Source: Streptosporangium sp. NBC_01756 (lineage in GTDB: Bacteria > Actinomycetota > Actinomycetes > Streptosporangiales > Streptosporangiaceae). Taken from it: a stretch of 64,000 nt of DNA. Numbering within the stretch: position 1 is the stretch's first letter; each line of letters begins with the position of its first letter. Shown piece by piece: positions 16,945 through 25,508 of the stretch. The stretch is taken from contig NZ_CP109130.1 of the NCBI RefSeq assembly GCF_035917975.1, forward strand, positions 4,836,001 through 4,900,000. The letters run 5' to 3'. The translations under genes and the position numbers were made by a program. The notes beneath the pieces were generated by a model. It made no database searches, had not been told where the DNA came from, and saw only the letters and a list, made by a program, of their open reading frames with translations.

Positions 16945-17997
16945 TCAGCCGATGCGCCAGGTGTCCCCGGCGAGCAGCAGGTCGTCCAGGTCGCCCCGGC
17001 CCCGCTCGCCGGCGGCCTCCTCCAGCTGCGCGGCCATCAGCTCGTCGTAGGACGGGCGCTGCACGCTCCGGAAGACGCCGATCGGGACGTGCTCGAAGGC
17101 GGGCTCGTCGAGCCGGGACAGCGCGAACGCCAGGGACGGGTCGGCGCGGTGGGCGTCGTGGACGAGGATCTCGTCCTCGCGCACCGCTGATCTCGCGACG
17201 ACCTCGATGCCGCCGTCGGCCGCGCGCCGTACCGCCTTGGAGGCCGAGACGATCGGCTGGCCGTGCTCCAGGCGCAGCGTGATGTCGTCACGCTGCTCGG
17301 GGTCCTTCAGCTGCTCGAAGGCGTTGTCGTTGAAGATGTTGCAGTTCTGGTAGATCTCGACCAGCGAGGTGCCCCGGTGCTCGGCGGCCTCGCGCAGCAC
17401 CGACTGCAGGTGCTTGCGGTCGGAGTCGATGGTCCGGGCCACGAAGGAGGCCTCGGCGCCGATCGCCAGCGAGACCGGGTTGAACGGCTTGTCCAGTGAG
17501 CCCATCGGGGTGGACTTGGTGATCTTGCCGACCTCGGAGGTGGGGGAGTACTGGCCCTTGGTCAGACCGTAGATCCTGTTGTTGAAGAGCAGGATGTTCA
17601 GGTTGACGTTGCGGCGCAGCGCGTGGATCAGGTGGTTGCCGCCGATGGACAGCGCGTCGCCGTCACCGGTGATCACCCAGACCGACAGGTCGGGACGCGA
17701 GGCGGCCAGGCCCGTCGCGATCGCCGGCGCGCGGCCGTGGATCGAGTGGAACCCGTAGGTGTCCATGTAGTACGGGAACCGGGAGGAGCAGCCGATGCCC
17801 GAGACGAACACCATGTTCTCGCGCTTGAGACCGAGTTCGGGAACGAAGGACTGGACCGCGGCCAGGATCGCGTAGTCGCCGCAGCCCGGGCACCAGCGGA
17901 CCTCCTGGTCGGACTTGAAGTCCTTCATGCCCAGCTTGACGTCGGACTTGGGGACCAGGGACAGTCCGCCCCGGCCGTTGTTCATGAGGTCACTCAC
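16945..17997 (-). CDS. korB: 2-oxoacid:ferredoxin oxidoreductase beta subunit (KorB)
   Basis: A 350-residue TPP- and 4Fe-4S-binding subunit that with KorA converts 2-oxoglutarate (or a related 2-oxoacid) and CoA to the acyl-CoA, reducing ferredoxin. Cluster Cys are visible in RWCPGCGDYAIL, SGIGCSSR and YQNCNIFND. The TPP motif runs from GDGDALSIGG to NNRIYGLTKGQ. GTG 17997 overlaps the korA stop by 8 bases, showing coupling. A terminator lies directly downstream. The enzyme supplies low-potential electrons, which may feed the partial complex I encoded a few kb away. Confidence 0.9.
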   Translation of the reverse strand: MSDLMNNGRGGLSLVPKSDVKLGMKDFKSDQEVRWCPGCGDYAILAAVQSFVPELGLKRENMVFVSGIGCSSRFPYYMDTYGFHSIHGRAPAIATGLAASRPDLSVWVITGDGDALSIGGNHLIHALRRNVNLNILLFNNRIYGLTKGQYSPTSEVGKITKSTPMGSLDKPFNPVSLAIGAEASFVARTIDSDRKHLQSVLREAAEHRGTSLVEIYQNCNIFNDNAFEQLKDPEQRDDITLRLEHGQPIVSASKAVRRAADGGIEVVARSAVREDEILVHDAHRADPSLAFALSRLDEPAFEHVPIGVFRSVQRPSYDELMAAQLEEAAGERGRGDLDDLLLAGDTWRIG

Positions 17998-19843
17998 TGT
18001 CGATCACGTCCTGGATCACGCCGGCCAGCTCCTCGGCCTTGAACGGAAGTCCGCGCACGCGGTTGTAGCTGATGATGTCGACCAGGAAACGGGCGCGGAG
18101 CAGAAGCGCGAGCTGGCCGAGGTTGATCTCGGGGAGCAACACCTTGTCGTAGGCCCGCAGCACCTCGCCGGTGTTGGCCGGGAGCGGGTTGAGGTGTCGC
18201 AGGTGGGCCTGGGCGACCTTGCCGCCGGACTTCCTGATCCGCCGTACGGCCGCCGCGATCGGGCCGTAGGTCGAGCCCCAGCCGAGGACCAGCACCCGGG
18301 CGTCGCCGTCGGGGTCGTCGACCTCCAGCGGCGGGATGTCCTGGGCGATCCCGTCGATCTTCGCCTGGCGGAGCCGGACCATCCGGTCGTGGTTGTTGGG
18401 GTCGTAGGAGATGTTGCCGGTGTTCTCGGCCTTCTCGATGCCGCCGATCCGGTGCTCCAGCCCTGCGGTGCCCGGAATCGCCCAGGGGCGGGCCAGGGTC
18501 TCGGCGTCGCGCTTGAACGGCAGGAAGGTCACCCCGTCCTCGTCGTTGGGGCTGGTGGCGAACGCGACGGAGATGTCCGGCAGCTCGGCCGCGCTGGGCA
18601 CCTTCCACGGCTCGGAGCCATTGGCGAGGTAGCCGTCGGACAGCAGCATGACCGGGGTGCGGTACTTCACCGCGAGGCGGGCCGCCTCGATGGCCGCGTC
18701 GAAGCAGTCGGACGGGGTGGAGGGCGCCACGATCGGCAGCGGCGACTCGCCGTTGCGGCCGAACATGGCCATCAGGAGGTCGGTCTGCTCGGTCTTGGTG
18801 GGCATGCCGGTGCTCGGCCCCGCGCGCTGCACGTCGACGATGAGCAGCGGAAGCTCGGTGGTCACCGCCAGGCCGACGGTCTCGGCCTTCAGCGCCACTC
18901 CGGGCCCGGAGGTCGTGGTGACGCCGAGCGCCCCGCCGAAGGCGGCACCGAGCGCCGCGCCGACGCCGGCGATCTCGTCCTCGGCCTGGAAGGTGCGGAT
19001 GCCGAACCGCTTGTGCTTGGACAGCTCGTGCAGGATGTCGCTGGCCGGGGTGATCGGGTAGGAGCCGAGGAACAGCGGCAGCCTCGACTGCACGGAGGCG
19101 GCGATCAGGCCGTAGGCGAGCGCCTGGTTGCCGGAGATGTTGCGGTAGACGCCCGGGGGCAGCTTGGCCGGCTTGACCTCGTAGGAGACCGAGAAGGACT
19201 CGGTGGTCTCCCCGTAGTTCCAGCCCGCCTGGAAGGCCGCGATGTTCGCCTTGGCGATGTCGGGCTTCTTGGCGAACTTGTTCTCCAGGAACTGGATCGT
19301 CGCCTCGGTCGGCCGGTGGTAGAGCCAGCTCAGCAGCCCGAGGGCGAACATGTTCTTGGACCGCTCGGCGTCCTTCTTCGACAGCGCGAAGCCTTCGAGC
19401 GCCTTGACCGTCAGCGAGGTCAGCGGCACCGGGTGGAGGCGCCACTCGGCGAGCGAGTCGTCCTCCAGGGGGTTGCCGTCGTAGCCCACCTTCTGCAGGT
19501 TCCGCTTGGTGAACTCGTCGGTGTTGGCGATGATGTCGGCCCCGCGCGGCAGGTCGCCGAGATTGGCCTTCAACGCGGCCGGGTTCATCGCGACCAGCAC
19601 GTTCGGAGCGTCGCCCGGCGTGAGGATGTCGTGGTCGGCGAAGTGGAGCTGGAAGCTCGACACACCCGGCAGGGTCCCTGCGGGGGCCCGGATCTCGGCG
19701 GGGAAGTTGGGCAGGGTCGACAGGTCGTTGCCGAACTCGGCGGTGCCGGCGGTGAAGCGGTCGCCGGTGAGCTGCATGCCGTCGCCGGAGTCTCCGGCGA
19801 ACCGGATGATCACGCGATCGAGTTGCTGAACCTGCTTGGTCAC
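17990..19843 (-). CDS. korA: 2-oxoacid:ferredoxin oxidoreductase alpha subunit, gamma-alpha fusion (KorA)
   Basis: A 617-residue fusion: an N-terminal gamma domain (FAGDSGDGMQLTGDRF, residues about 14-30, to about 190), then the alpha pyrimidine-binding domain (GSYPITPASDILHEL, QAEDEIAGVGAALGA, GVTTTSGPGVALKAE) and the C-terminal domain. There are no Fe-S Cys motifs, as expected for this subunit. GTG 19843 has GAGGAGG 8 bases upstream. It forms a two-gene operon with korB. 2-oxoglutarate is the usual substrate for this actinobacterial form; pyruvate or branched 2-oxoacids are alternatives. Confidence 0.9.
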   Translation of the reverse strand: MTKQVQQLDRVIIRFAGDSGDGMQLTGDRFTAGTAEFGNDLSTLPNFPAEIRAPAGTLPGVSSFQLHFADHDILTPGDAPNVLVAMNPAALKANLGDLPRGADIIANTDEFTKRNLQKVGYDGNPLEDDSLAEWRLHPVPLTSLTVKALEGFALSKKDAERSKNMFALGLLSWLYHRPTEATIQFLENKFAKKPDIAKANIAAFQAGWNYGETTESFSVSYEVKPAKLPPGVYRNISGNQALAYGLIAASVQSRLPLFLGSYPITPASDILHELSKHKRFGIRTFQAEDEIAGVGAALGAAFGGALGVTTTSGPGVALKAETVGLAVTTELPLLIVDVQRAGPSTGMPTKTEQTDLLMAMFGRNGESPLPIVAPSTPSDCFDAAIEAARLAVKYRTPVMLLSDGYLANGSEPWKVPSAAELPDISVAFATSPNDEDGVTFLPFKRDAETLARPWAIPGTAGLEHRIGGIEKAENTGNISYDPNNHDRMVRLRQAKIDGIAQDIPPLEVDDPDGDARVLVLGWGSTYGPIAAAVRRIRKSGGKVAQAHLRHLNPLPANTGEVLRAYDKVLLPEINLGQLALLLRARFLVDIISYNRVRGLPFKAEELAGVIQDVIDSE

Positions 19844-20223
19844 AGCTCGGTCCTCCTCGACGCGATAGGGCGCCGTTGCTGGTTGCGCGTTGTTGGTTCC
19901 ATGCTAGATCCCTTGGAGTGACGCGTAATCTCTCGCGTGGCCGAATCCTCCGGGGTGACGTGGGACTTCCGCGTTTCACGTGGCGTCTTGCGCGTTGCGC
20001 CCCATGGAGGAATGTGACGTATGTCGCACATTGTCGCTCGGTAGCCGCAGAACCGGGGTACGGGCACGGGTGTCGCGGGTGCTACACAGGGGTCACGGTT
20101 GTGAACGGCCGATCCGACACAGCCCGGCCGCGAGCCGGCACAGGTCAACGTGCAGGCGGCCGAAGAGGACAGTTGGCATCACGATGCTCCACTATATGTC
20201 CCACCTGGGCTCCGGGCTCATCG
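19844..20223. other. Intergenic stretch upstream of korAB
   Basis: No gene is supported here; the short frames lack family features. It must hold the korA promoter (minus strand). A TAGCAT hexamer around 19900 preceded at 16 bases by TTACGC could be -10/-35 elements, but this is weak. Nothing else stands out. Confidence 0.4.
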
Positions 20224-20251
20224 CCTGCGGCTATGGGCTCATAGCCGCAGG
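20224..20251 (-). terminator. Terminator abutting the deacetylase stop codon
   Basis: A perfect 12-bp inverted repeat with a 4-base loop (arms 20224-20235 and 20240-20251) starts at the base next to the TAA of the deacetylase lipoprotein gene. No T tract follows. Confidence 0.7.
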
Positions 20252-21781
20252 TTATGACATCGCCTGCTTCTCCAGTGCGCGCTGGATGCTGCCGGTCGCG
20301 CCGGGGCTGTCAGCGGATGCGGCGGAATCGTAGGCCTTGCCGGGATCCATGCCGCGCGAGCCGTACAGTTCGGGGACGGTGACGAGGGTGTATCCCTTCG
20401 CCTGCAGGCGCCGCAGGATCTCGGGAGTCGCGTCGACGGTCGAGCCGTGGACGTCGTGCATGAGGATGATCGCCCCCGGTCTGGCCCCGGAGACGGCCCG
20501 CTCGGCGATCACCTTGGGGTCGGCGGGGCGTAGATCGTCGGCGTCCACGTTCCAGCGGACCACCGACAGGCCCAGCCCGCGCGCCACCGAGGCGACCTGG
20601 GGGTCGCTCGCGCCGTACGGCGGGCGCACCAGCGTCGGCACCTGCCAGATCGCCTGGGTGATGGCGTACTGCCCGCGGTTGAGCTGGTCGGCGATCTTGC
20701 TGATGGGCATGGCGGTCAGGTCGCGATGGGACCAGGTGTGGTTGGCGACCAGATGGCCTTCCTGACGCATCCGCCGGAGCAGCTCGGGATGGGCCGTGGC
20801 GTTGGAGCCGACCACGAAGAAGGTCGCCCTGGCGCCCTTGTGGGCGAGGATGTCCAGCAGCCGTCCGGTCTCCGGTCCGGGTCCGTCGTCGTAGGTCAGC
20901 GCGACGCACTTCGCCTTCGCGCAGTCCACGCTGCCGGCCTTGGAGCTCTGCGCCGGGAGCTTGGTCGTGTCCGCCGCCTTGATGGCCTCCGTGGACCCCA
21001 TCGCCGGCGGTGTCTCCGGCGTCTCCGTGGCCGCCTGCTGCGCCCGCAGCCCCGTCGCCGACAGCAGCGGCCTCGCCTCGGAGGCGGGTACGGCGACCGC
21101 CACCCGGCCGAGGGGGGCCGCTGTCAGCTGTGCGTCGTCGAACTCCACGACGAGCTCGCCGTGGGGGTTGAAGCTGAGAGAGTCGAACGTCTTCGGATCC
21201 GTGCCGACCGCATGCGGGTTCACCCGCGACCCCTGGTCGCTCAACCCCGCCCTGACGAGCCGGGACAGCTCGGCGAGCGCGGAGCCGTCCTTGAGGAGGG
21301 CTCCGGAGTCCAGGGCACGTCTGTTCACCCGGTCGTACCAGACGGTGGTGCGCTCCTCGGACCAGCCGGTCGCGAGGGACTCGCCGATGCGGAGCCGGAC
21401 GCCGATCACCTGGTTGGACGCGGCGGCGAGCTGCCAGTCCACGTTGAACTCGGGATGGGAGCGGGTGGGGTCGGCGGTGGCGTGCTTGTCGAACCGGCCG
21501 AGGTGTTCGGCGACCGTCCGGCGGAGCTTCTCCGTGAGACGGGGGGCGTCGTCGATCGAGGGGTAGGTGATGTGTACACGGCGGGCATCATGCTCGTTTT
21601 TGCCCAGTTCCTGAATGTTCAGCCCGTGAACCCGGGACGGGTCCACATAGTTGATCATCGTGGGATCGGAGGGCAGGGGGTGCTCCGCCAAGGGGGAAGG
21701 GGCGGTCATGCCGCAGCCTGTTGCGATGGCGGCAATCAGCGCGATTCCTCCGGTGAATCGCAATTTAGGCATAAATGACAC
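20252..21781 (-). CDS. Lipoprotein polysaccharide deacetylase with N-terminal accessory domain
   Basis: A 509-residue surface lipoprotein. The signal peptide ends in the lipobox ATGC (Cys about residue 23). Residues about 50-240 form an accessory domain that resembles RsiV/DUF3298-type domains found before peptidoglycan deacetylases. The catalytic NodB domain starts near residue 290: ALTYDDGPGPET, NHTWSHRDLTA, RPPYGASDPQV and AIILMHDVH. The start is ambiguous between GTG 21781 and ATG 21772, and neither has a clear ribosome site. It probably N-deacetylates cell-wall peptidoglycan or a surface glycan outside the cell. It is divergent from the nuo cluster. Confidence 0.85.
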   Translation of the reverse strand: MSFMPKLRFTGGIALIAAIATGCGMTAPSPLAEHPLPSDPTMINYVDPSRVHGLNIQELGKNEHDARRVHITYPSIDDAPRLTEKLRRTVAEHLGRFDKHATADPTRSHPEFNVDWQLAAASNQVIGVRLRIGESLATGWSEERTTVWYDRVNRRALDSGALLKDGSALAELSRLVRAGLSDQGSRVNPHAVGTDPKTFDSLSFNPHGELVVEFDDAQLTAAPLGRVAVAVPASEARPLLSATGLRAQQAATETPETPPAMGSTEAIKAADTTKLPAQSSKAGSVDCAKAKCVALTYDDGPGPETGRLLDILAHKGARATFFVVGSNATAHPELLRRMRQEGHLVANHTWSHRDLTAMPISKIADQLNRGQYAITQAIWQVPTLVRPPYGASDPQVASVARGLGLSVVRWNVDADDLRPADPKVIAERAVSGARPGAIILMHDVHGSTVDATPEILRRLQAKGYTLVTVPELYGSRGMDPGKAYDSAASADSPGATGSIQRALEKQAMS

Positions 21782-21939
21782 ATTAAACGTTGATTGTCAG
21801 TATTTGCTCAGCTTTGGGGGTAATCGGGCAGAGGTTTTGGCTGCGACGGTGCAACCGCTTCACCCGGCGCTGCGAATGCCGGATACTGCTGGAGACGGGG
21901 AGAGGTCCGTCCGACGGGGCTCTCAGGGAGGATCCATCC

Positions 21940-22311
21940 ATGAGCGGATATTTCGGCTCCTACGGCCTGGTTCTCGCCCTGCTCGCGATCGGGGTCCTGA
22001 TCGTCGCGGGGGCGCTGTCCATCAGCCGGCTGCTCCGCCCCCATCGCCCGACCCCCGAGAAGCTGATGACCTACGAGTGCGGTGTCGACCCGGTCGGCGG
22101 CGACTGGGCCCAGTCCCAGATCCGCTACTACGTCTTCACCTATCTCTACGTGGTGTTCGCGGTGGACGCGGTCTTCCTCTTCCCGTGGGCGACGGTCTTC
22201 GCCGCCCCGGGCTTCGGGATGGCCACCCTGGTGGAGATGCTCGTCTTCCTGGGCTTCATCGCGCTCGGGATCCTCTACGCCTGGCGCAAACGCGTGCTGG
22301 CCTGGACCTGA
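21940..22311 (+). CDS. nuoA: NADH-quinone oxidoreductase subunit A (NuoA), partial-complex set
   Basis: A 123-residue three-TM subunit with the family motif MTYECGVDPVGGDW and the conserved acidic segment between TM1 and TM2. ATG 21940 has GGAGG 9 bases upstream. First gene of nuoABCH; it sits in the quinone-pocket/membrane junction of complex I. Confidence 0.9.
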   Translation: MSGYFGSYGLVLALLAIGVLIVAGALSISRLLRPHRPTPEKLMTYECGVDPVGGDWAQSQIRYYVFTYLYVVFAVDAVFLFPWATVFAAPGFGMATLVEMLVFLGFIALGILYAWRKRVLAWT

Positions 22312-22347
22312 GAACCGGGATCGCTGACCCAGGAGGAGAATGGAGCC

Positions 22348-22845
22348 ATGGCGGACCTTCCGATGCCCACGGTGGGGCCGGTCTCCCGGCTGGCTCCCAA
22401 ACCCATGCGCTTCATCCTCAACTGGGGGCGCCGCTACTCGTTGTGGGCGTTCAACTTCGGCCTGGCCTGCTGCGCCATCGAGTTCATCGCGACCTCGATG
22501 AGCCGGCACGACTTCATCAGGTTCGGGGTCATCCCGTTCGCCAACGGCCCCCGGCAGGCCGATCTGATGATCGTCTCGGGCACGGTGACCGACAAGATGG
22601 CCCCCGCGGTCAAGCGGCTGTACGAGCAGATGCCCGATCCCAAATATGTGATCTCCTTCGGTGCCTGCTCCAACTCCGGAGGCCCGTACTGGGACTCCTA
22701 CTGCGTCACCAAGGGCGTCGACCAGATCATCCCGGTGGACGTCTACGTCCCGGGCTGTCCGCCCCGGCCGGAGGCGCTGCTCCACGGCATCATGATGCTC
22801 CAGGAGAAGATCGCCGCCGAGAACCTGAGCGACCGGTATGTCTGA
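22348..22845 (+). CDS. nuoB: NADH-quinone oxidoreductase subunit B (NuoB)
   Basis: A 165-residue subunit that holds the terminal N2 4Fe-4S cluster next to the quinone site. Cluster ligands are visible: the CC pair in [18 protein letters not shown] and [13 protein letters not shown]. Length is typical. GGAGGAG lies upstream of ATG 22348. In normal complex I NuoB packs against NuoD, which is not encoded in this set. Confidence 0.92.
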   Translation: MADLPMPTVGPVSRLAPKPMRFILNWGRRYSLWAFNFGLACCAIEFIATSMSRHDFIRFGVIPFANGPRQADLMIVSGTVTDKMAPAVKRLYEQMPDPKYVISFGACSNSGGPYWDSYCVTKGVDQIIPVDVYVPGCPPRPEALLHGIMMLQEKIAAENLSDRYV

Positions 22846-22865
22846 TCCTGTGAGGAGCCGAGCAC

Positions 22866-23447
22866 ATGGACGGCGGTGAGGGGCGCGTGGACGGCGGTGA
22901 GGGGCGCGGCCATGCCGCCGCCATCCGGCAGCGGTACGGCCCGCGCGCCCAGGTGTCGGAGTCGTTCGGCGAGGTCACGGTCGACGTCCAGCCCGCCGAC
23001 TGGATCGACCTGCTGGAGTTCGCCCGCTCCGGGGGATACGCGTTCTTCGACTGGCTGACCGCGGTGGACGACCCGCCCGACGGGTTCTCGGTGGTCGCCC
23101 ACGTGTTCGACCCCGACGCGCACGGGCACCTGCTGCTGCGCACCCGCGTCCCGCGCGCCGACCCCCGCCTGCCCAGCGCGGTCGGCGTCTTCCGGGGCGC
23201 CGACTGGCACGAGCGCGAGACCTTCGAGATGTTCGGGGTGGTCTTCGAGGGCCACCCCAACCTGGTCCCGCTGCTGCTGCCCGACGGTTTCGAGGGCTTC
23301 CCGCTCCGCAAGGACTTCGTGCTGGCCGCCCGGGTCGCGAAGGCCTGGCCGGGGGCCAAGGAGCCCGGTGAGTCCGACCACGGCTCGCCGAGCCGCCGCA
23401 AGACCCTCCCGCCCGGCGTGCCCGCCGACTGGGGGCGTGATGGCTGA
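22866..23447 (+). CDS. nuoC: NADH-quinone oxidoreductase subunit C (NuoC)
   Basis: A 193-residue hydrophilic subunit recognised by [20 protein letters not shown] and then FPLRKDF near the C-terminus. ATG 22866 has GAGGAG 8 bases upstream. The N-terminus starts with a tandem 21-bp duplication encoding [14 protein letters not shown], which is outside the conserved domain. It is not fused to NuoD: the reading frame stops after a short Pro-rich tail and nuoH follows directly. Confidence 0.9.
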   Translation: MDGGEGRVDGGEGRGHAAAIRQRYGPRAQVSESFGEVTVDVQPADWIDLLEFARSGGYAFFDWLTAVDDPPDGFSVVAHVFDPDAHGHLLLRTRVPRADPRLPSAVGVFRGADWHERETFEMFGVVFEGHPNLVPLLLPDGFEGFPLRKDFVLAARVAKAWPGAKEPGESDHGSPSRRKTLPPGVPADWGRDG

Positions 23448-23471
23448 GCCGCTCGACGGTTGGAGGGCGTG

Positions 23472-24425
23472 ATGGCCGGAGTGCTCGACGTCGCGGTCCG
23501 CCTCGTCGCGATCGTCGTGGTCTTCCTCGTGCTGCCGCTGGTGGCAGGGCAGGCCGAGCACAAGATCATGGCGCACATGCAGGCGCGACTGGGCCCGATG
23601 TACGCCGGAGGTTTCCACGGCTGGGCCCAGCTGATCGCGGACGGGGTCAAGTTCGTCCAGAAGGAGGACGTGATCCCGGCCGCCGCCGACCGCCGGGTCT
23701 TCGCCCTGGCACCCGGGGTGGCACTGATCCCCTATCTCGTGGTGATGGCCGTCATCCCGGTCGGCCCCGGTCTCGTCGGGGCCGACCTGGACGCCGGGCT
23801 GTTCTTCGTCCTGGCCGTGCTGGGGGTCGGCGTGCTCGGCTCGATCATGGCCGGGTGGTCCTCGGGGAACAAATACTCCGTTCTGGGCGGGATACGCTCG
23901 GCGGCCCAGCTCATGTCCTATGAGCTGCCGCTGGTGCTGGCGGCCTCCAGCGTCGCGATGGCCGCGGGCACCCTCTCCCTGCCGGGTATCGTGGCGGCCT
24001 GGCAGTGGTGGTGGCTGCCCTGGCAGGCGATCGGCGGCGTGATCTTCTTCGTGGCCGGGCTCGCCGAGCTGCGCCGCCCGCCGTTCGACATGCCGATCGC
24101 GGAATCCGAGATCATCATGGGCCCGCTGACCGAATACACCGGGATCAGGTTCGCCCTGTTCATGCTGGCCGAGTACGCCGGGATCATCGTGATATCCGCG
24201 CTCACCAGCGTGCTGTTCCTGGGCGGGTGGCACGGCCCCTTCCTGCCGGGGCCCCTGTGGATGCTCGTCAAGGTGGCCGCCCTGGTGTTCGTGGTGATCT
24301 GGGTCCGGGTGAGCTTCCCCCGGCTCCGCGAGGACCAGCTCCAGCGGCTCGCCTGGGTGGGCCTGGTGCCGCTGGCCCTGGCCCAGCTCGCGCTGACGGG
24401 GGTCGTCAGGGTCCTCGCGGGCTGA
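23472..24425 (+). CDS. nuoH: NADH-quinone oxidoreductase subunit H (NuoH)
   Basis: A 317-residue polytopic subunit with eight TM segments that contacts the quinone channel. Family motifs: AHMQARLGPMYAGG, AELRRPPFDMPIAESEI and GPLTEYTGIRFALFMLAEY. ATG 23472 has GGAGG 5 bases upstream; a GTG one codon earlier is possible. It is placed directly after nuoC with no room for nuoD, E, F or G. Confidence 0.92.
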   Translation: MAGVLDVAVRLVAIVVVFLVLPLVAGQAEHKIMAHMQARLGPMYAGGFHGWAQLIADGVKFVQKEDVIPAAADRRVFALAPGVALIPYLVVMAVIPVGPGLVGADLDAGLFFVLAVLGVGVLGSIMAGWSSGNKYSVLGGIRSAAQLMSYELPLVLAASSVAMAAGTLSLPGIVAAWQWWWLPWQAIGGVIFFVAGLAELRRPPFDMPIAESEIIMGPLTEYTGIRFALFMLAEYAGIIVISALTSVLFLGGWHGPFLPGPLWMLVKVAALVFVVIWVRVSFPRLREDQLQRLAWVGLVPLALAQLALTGVVRVLAG

Positions 24426-24569
24426 CTCCGGTGCCCCTCCGGACGGGTGCGGGCGCCGCACCGCCGTACGGGACGGGGCCGAAGCATCCGCGCCGGGTAC
24501 GTTCGAAGCGTGCGCGCCGGGCAAGAAGGAAGACCGGTACGTGACATCACAGGCCAAGGACGGAACCGC

Positions 24570-25508
24570 ATGACCCTCGCGCTCGCCGTGGAGAACGACG
24601 ACCTGGTCGTCGAGGTACCGGAGCACCCGCCGGTACGGCTGCCGCTCACCGGCCGGGACCGGGTGGGCACCCTGCTCGTCTTCGGCTACCCGGGCAGGAA
24701 AAGGACGAGGTACGGCCTGGCGGTGCTGGACGAGTCCGGCCTGGTGATGATGGAGGCGCCCGGTTCCCGCTCGCGCCGCGAGGTGGAGGCGTTCGCGCGG
24801 GAGCACGGCCTGGGGTTCGAGCTACGGCGGTTCGAAACGGGGGAGGAGGCCCGGATCGCACTCGCCCGCAGGTCGCCGGGGTGGCACGTGGTGACCTGGG
24901 GCCGGCCGCCCTCACCGCTGCCCCGGCTCCGGGTGCCGGGCGTGCGGAGCCTGTGGCCGCCCGTGGGCTCGCCGAAGATCTGGTGGCGCGAACAGCTGCT
25001 CTACGTGCTCATGTGGCTGGTGCTCGCCTACGGCGTCACCTTCGCGGTCCTGGTGGTCCTCACCATGACGGATCCCGGCCGTGGCGTCACCCGAGGGCTG
25101 GAGCTGCTCGGGATCGCGGCCCTGGCCCTGGCCGCGGTGACCGTCGCCGGTGCCGCCGTCGTCGTCGGGACGGACCGGCGCCGGACCCGCAGGCAGATCG
25201 CCGACACCCGCGTGCTGCGGCGGCGGGGGGCGCCGCGCTGCCGGCTGGTGGTCGTCCACGACCGGCTGCTGTTGGAGACCGAGCGCCGGACCCGCGAGAT
25301 CGACGCGTCCCGGCTGACGCTCTACTCGGTCGAGTCGGGGGTGGGCGGGCTGATCGCCGGAGAGGAGCTCCTTCACCTGCCCGGACACTGGGATCCCGAG
25401 GAGGTGGAGCGCTTCGCCGTACGGAACGGACTGGATCTCCGGATCCGGACGCTGAGCCGCGAGGAGTACCTCGACCTGACGGAGCAGGTCCGCGACGCGG
25501 TGCCCTAG
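24570..25508 (+). CDS. Unknown two-TM membrane protein inserted in the nuo operon
   Basis: A 312-residue protein of no family I recognise. Residues about 1-125 form a soluble region with alternating acidic and basic stretches; two TM segments lie near 142-165 and 175-200; an Arg-rich loop follows and a soluble C-terminal domain of about 105 residues ends at VRDAVP. ATG 24570 has AAGGA 9 bases upstream. It lies 144 bp after nuoH and convergent to the kinase gene. Before the IS insertion the two genes shared one CTAG, each using it as the stop TAG. A sensor or regulator for the kinase is possible but speculative. Confidence 0.65.
   Translation: MTLALAVENDDLVVEVPEHPPVRLPLTGRDRVGTLLVFGYPGRKRTRYGLAVLDESGLVMMEAPGSRSRREVEAFAREHGLGFELRRFETGEEARIALARRSPGWHVVTWGRPPSPLPRLRVPGVRSLWPPVGSPKIWWREQLLYVLMWLVLAYGVTFAVLVVLTMTDPGRGVTRGLELLGIAALALAAVTVAGAAVVVGTDRRRTRRQIADTRVLRRRGAPRCRLVVVHDRLLLETERRTREIDASRLTLYSVESGVGGLIAGEELLHLPGHWDPEEVERFAVRNGLDLRIRTLSREEYLDLTEQVRDAVP
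25505..25508. repeat. Left CTAG target-site duplication of the IS701 element
   Basis: CTAG here is repeated at 26924-26927, immediately outside the two inverted repeats. It contains the TAG stop of the unknown membrane protein. Confidence 0.85.

Noticed and set aside
20183..20333. Small plus-strand membrane peptide starting MLHYMSHLGSG
   Set aside because: It runs through the terminator palindrome and into the deacetylase gene; no ribosome site or homology.
22866..23447. NuoCD fusion supplying the missing NuoD
   Set aside because: The protein is only 193 residues and ends in a Pro-rich tail; nuoH begins 24 bp later.
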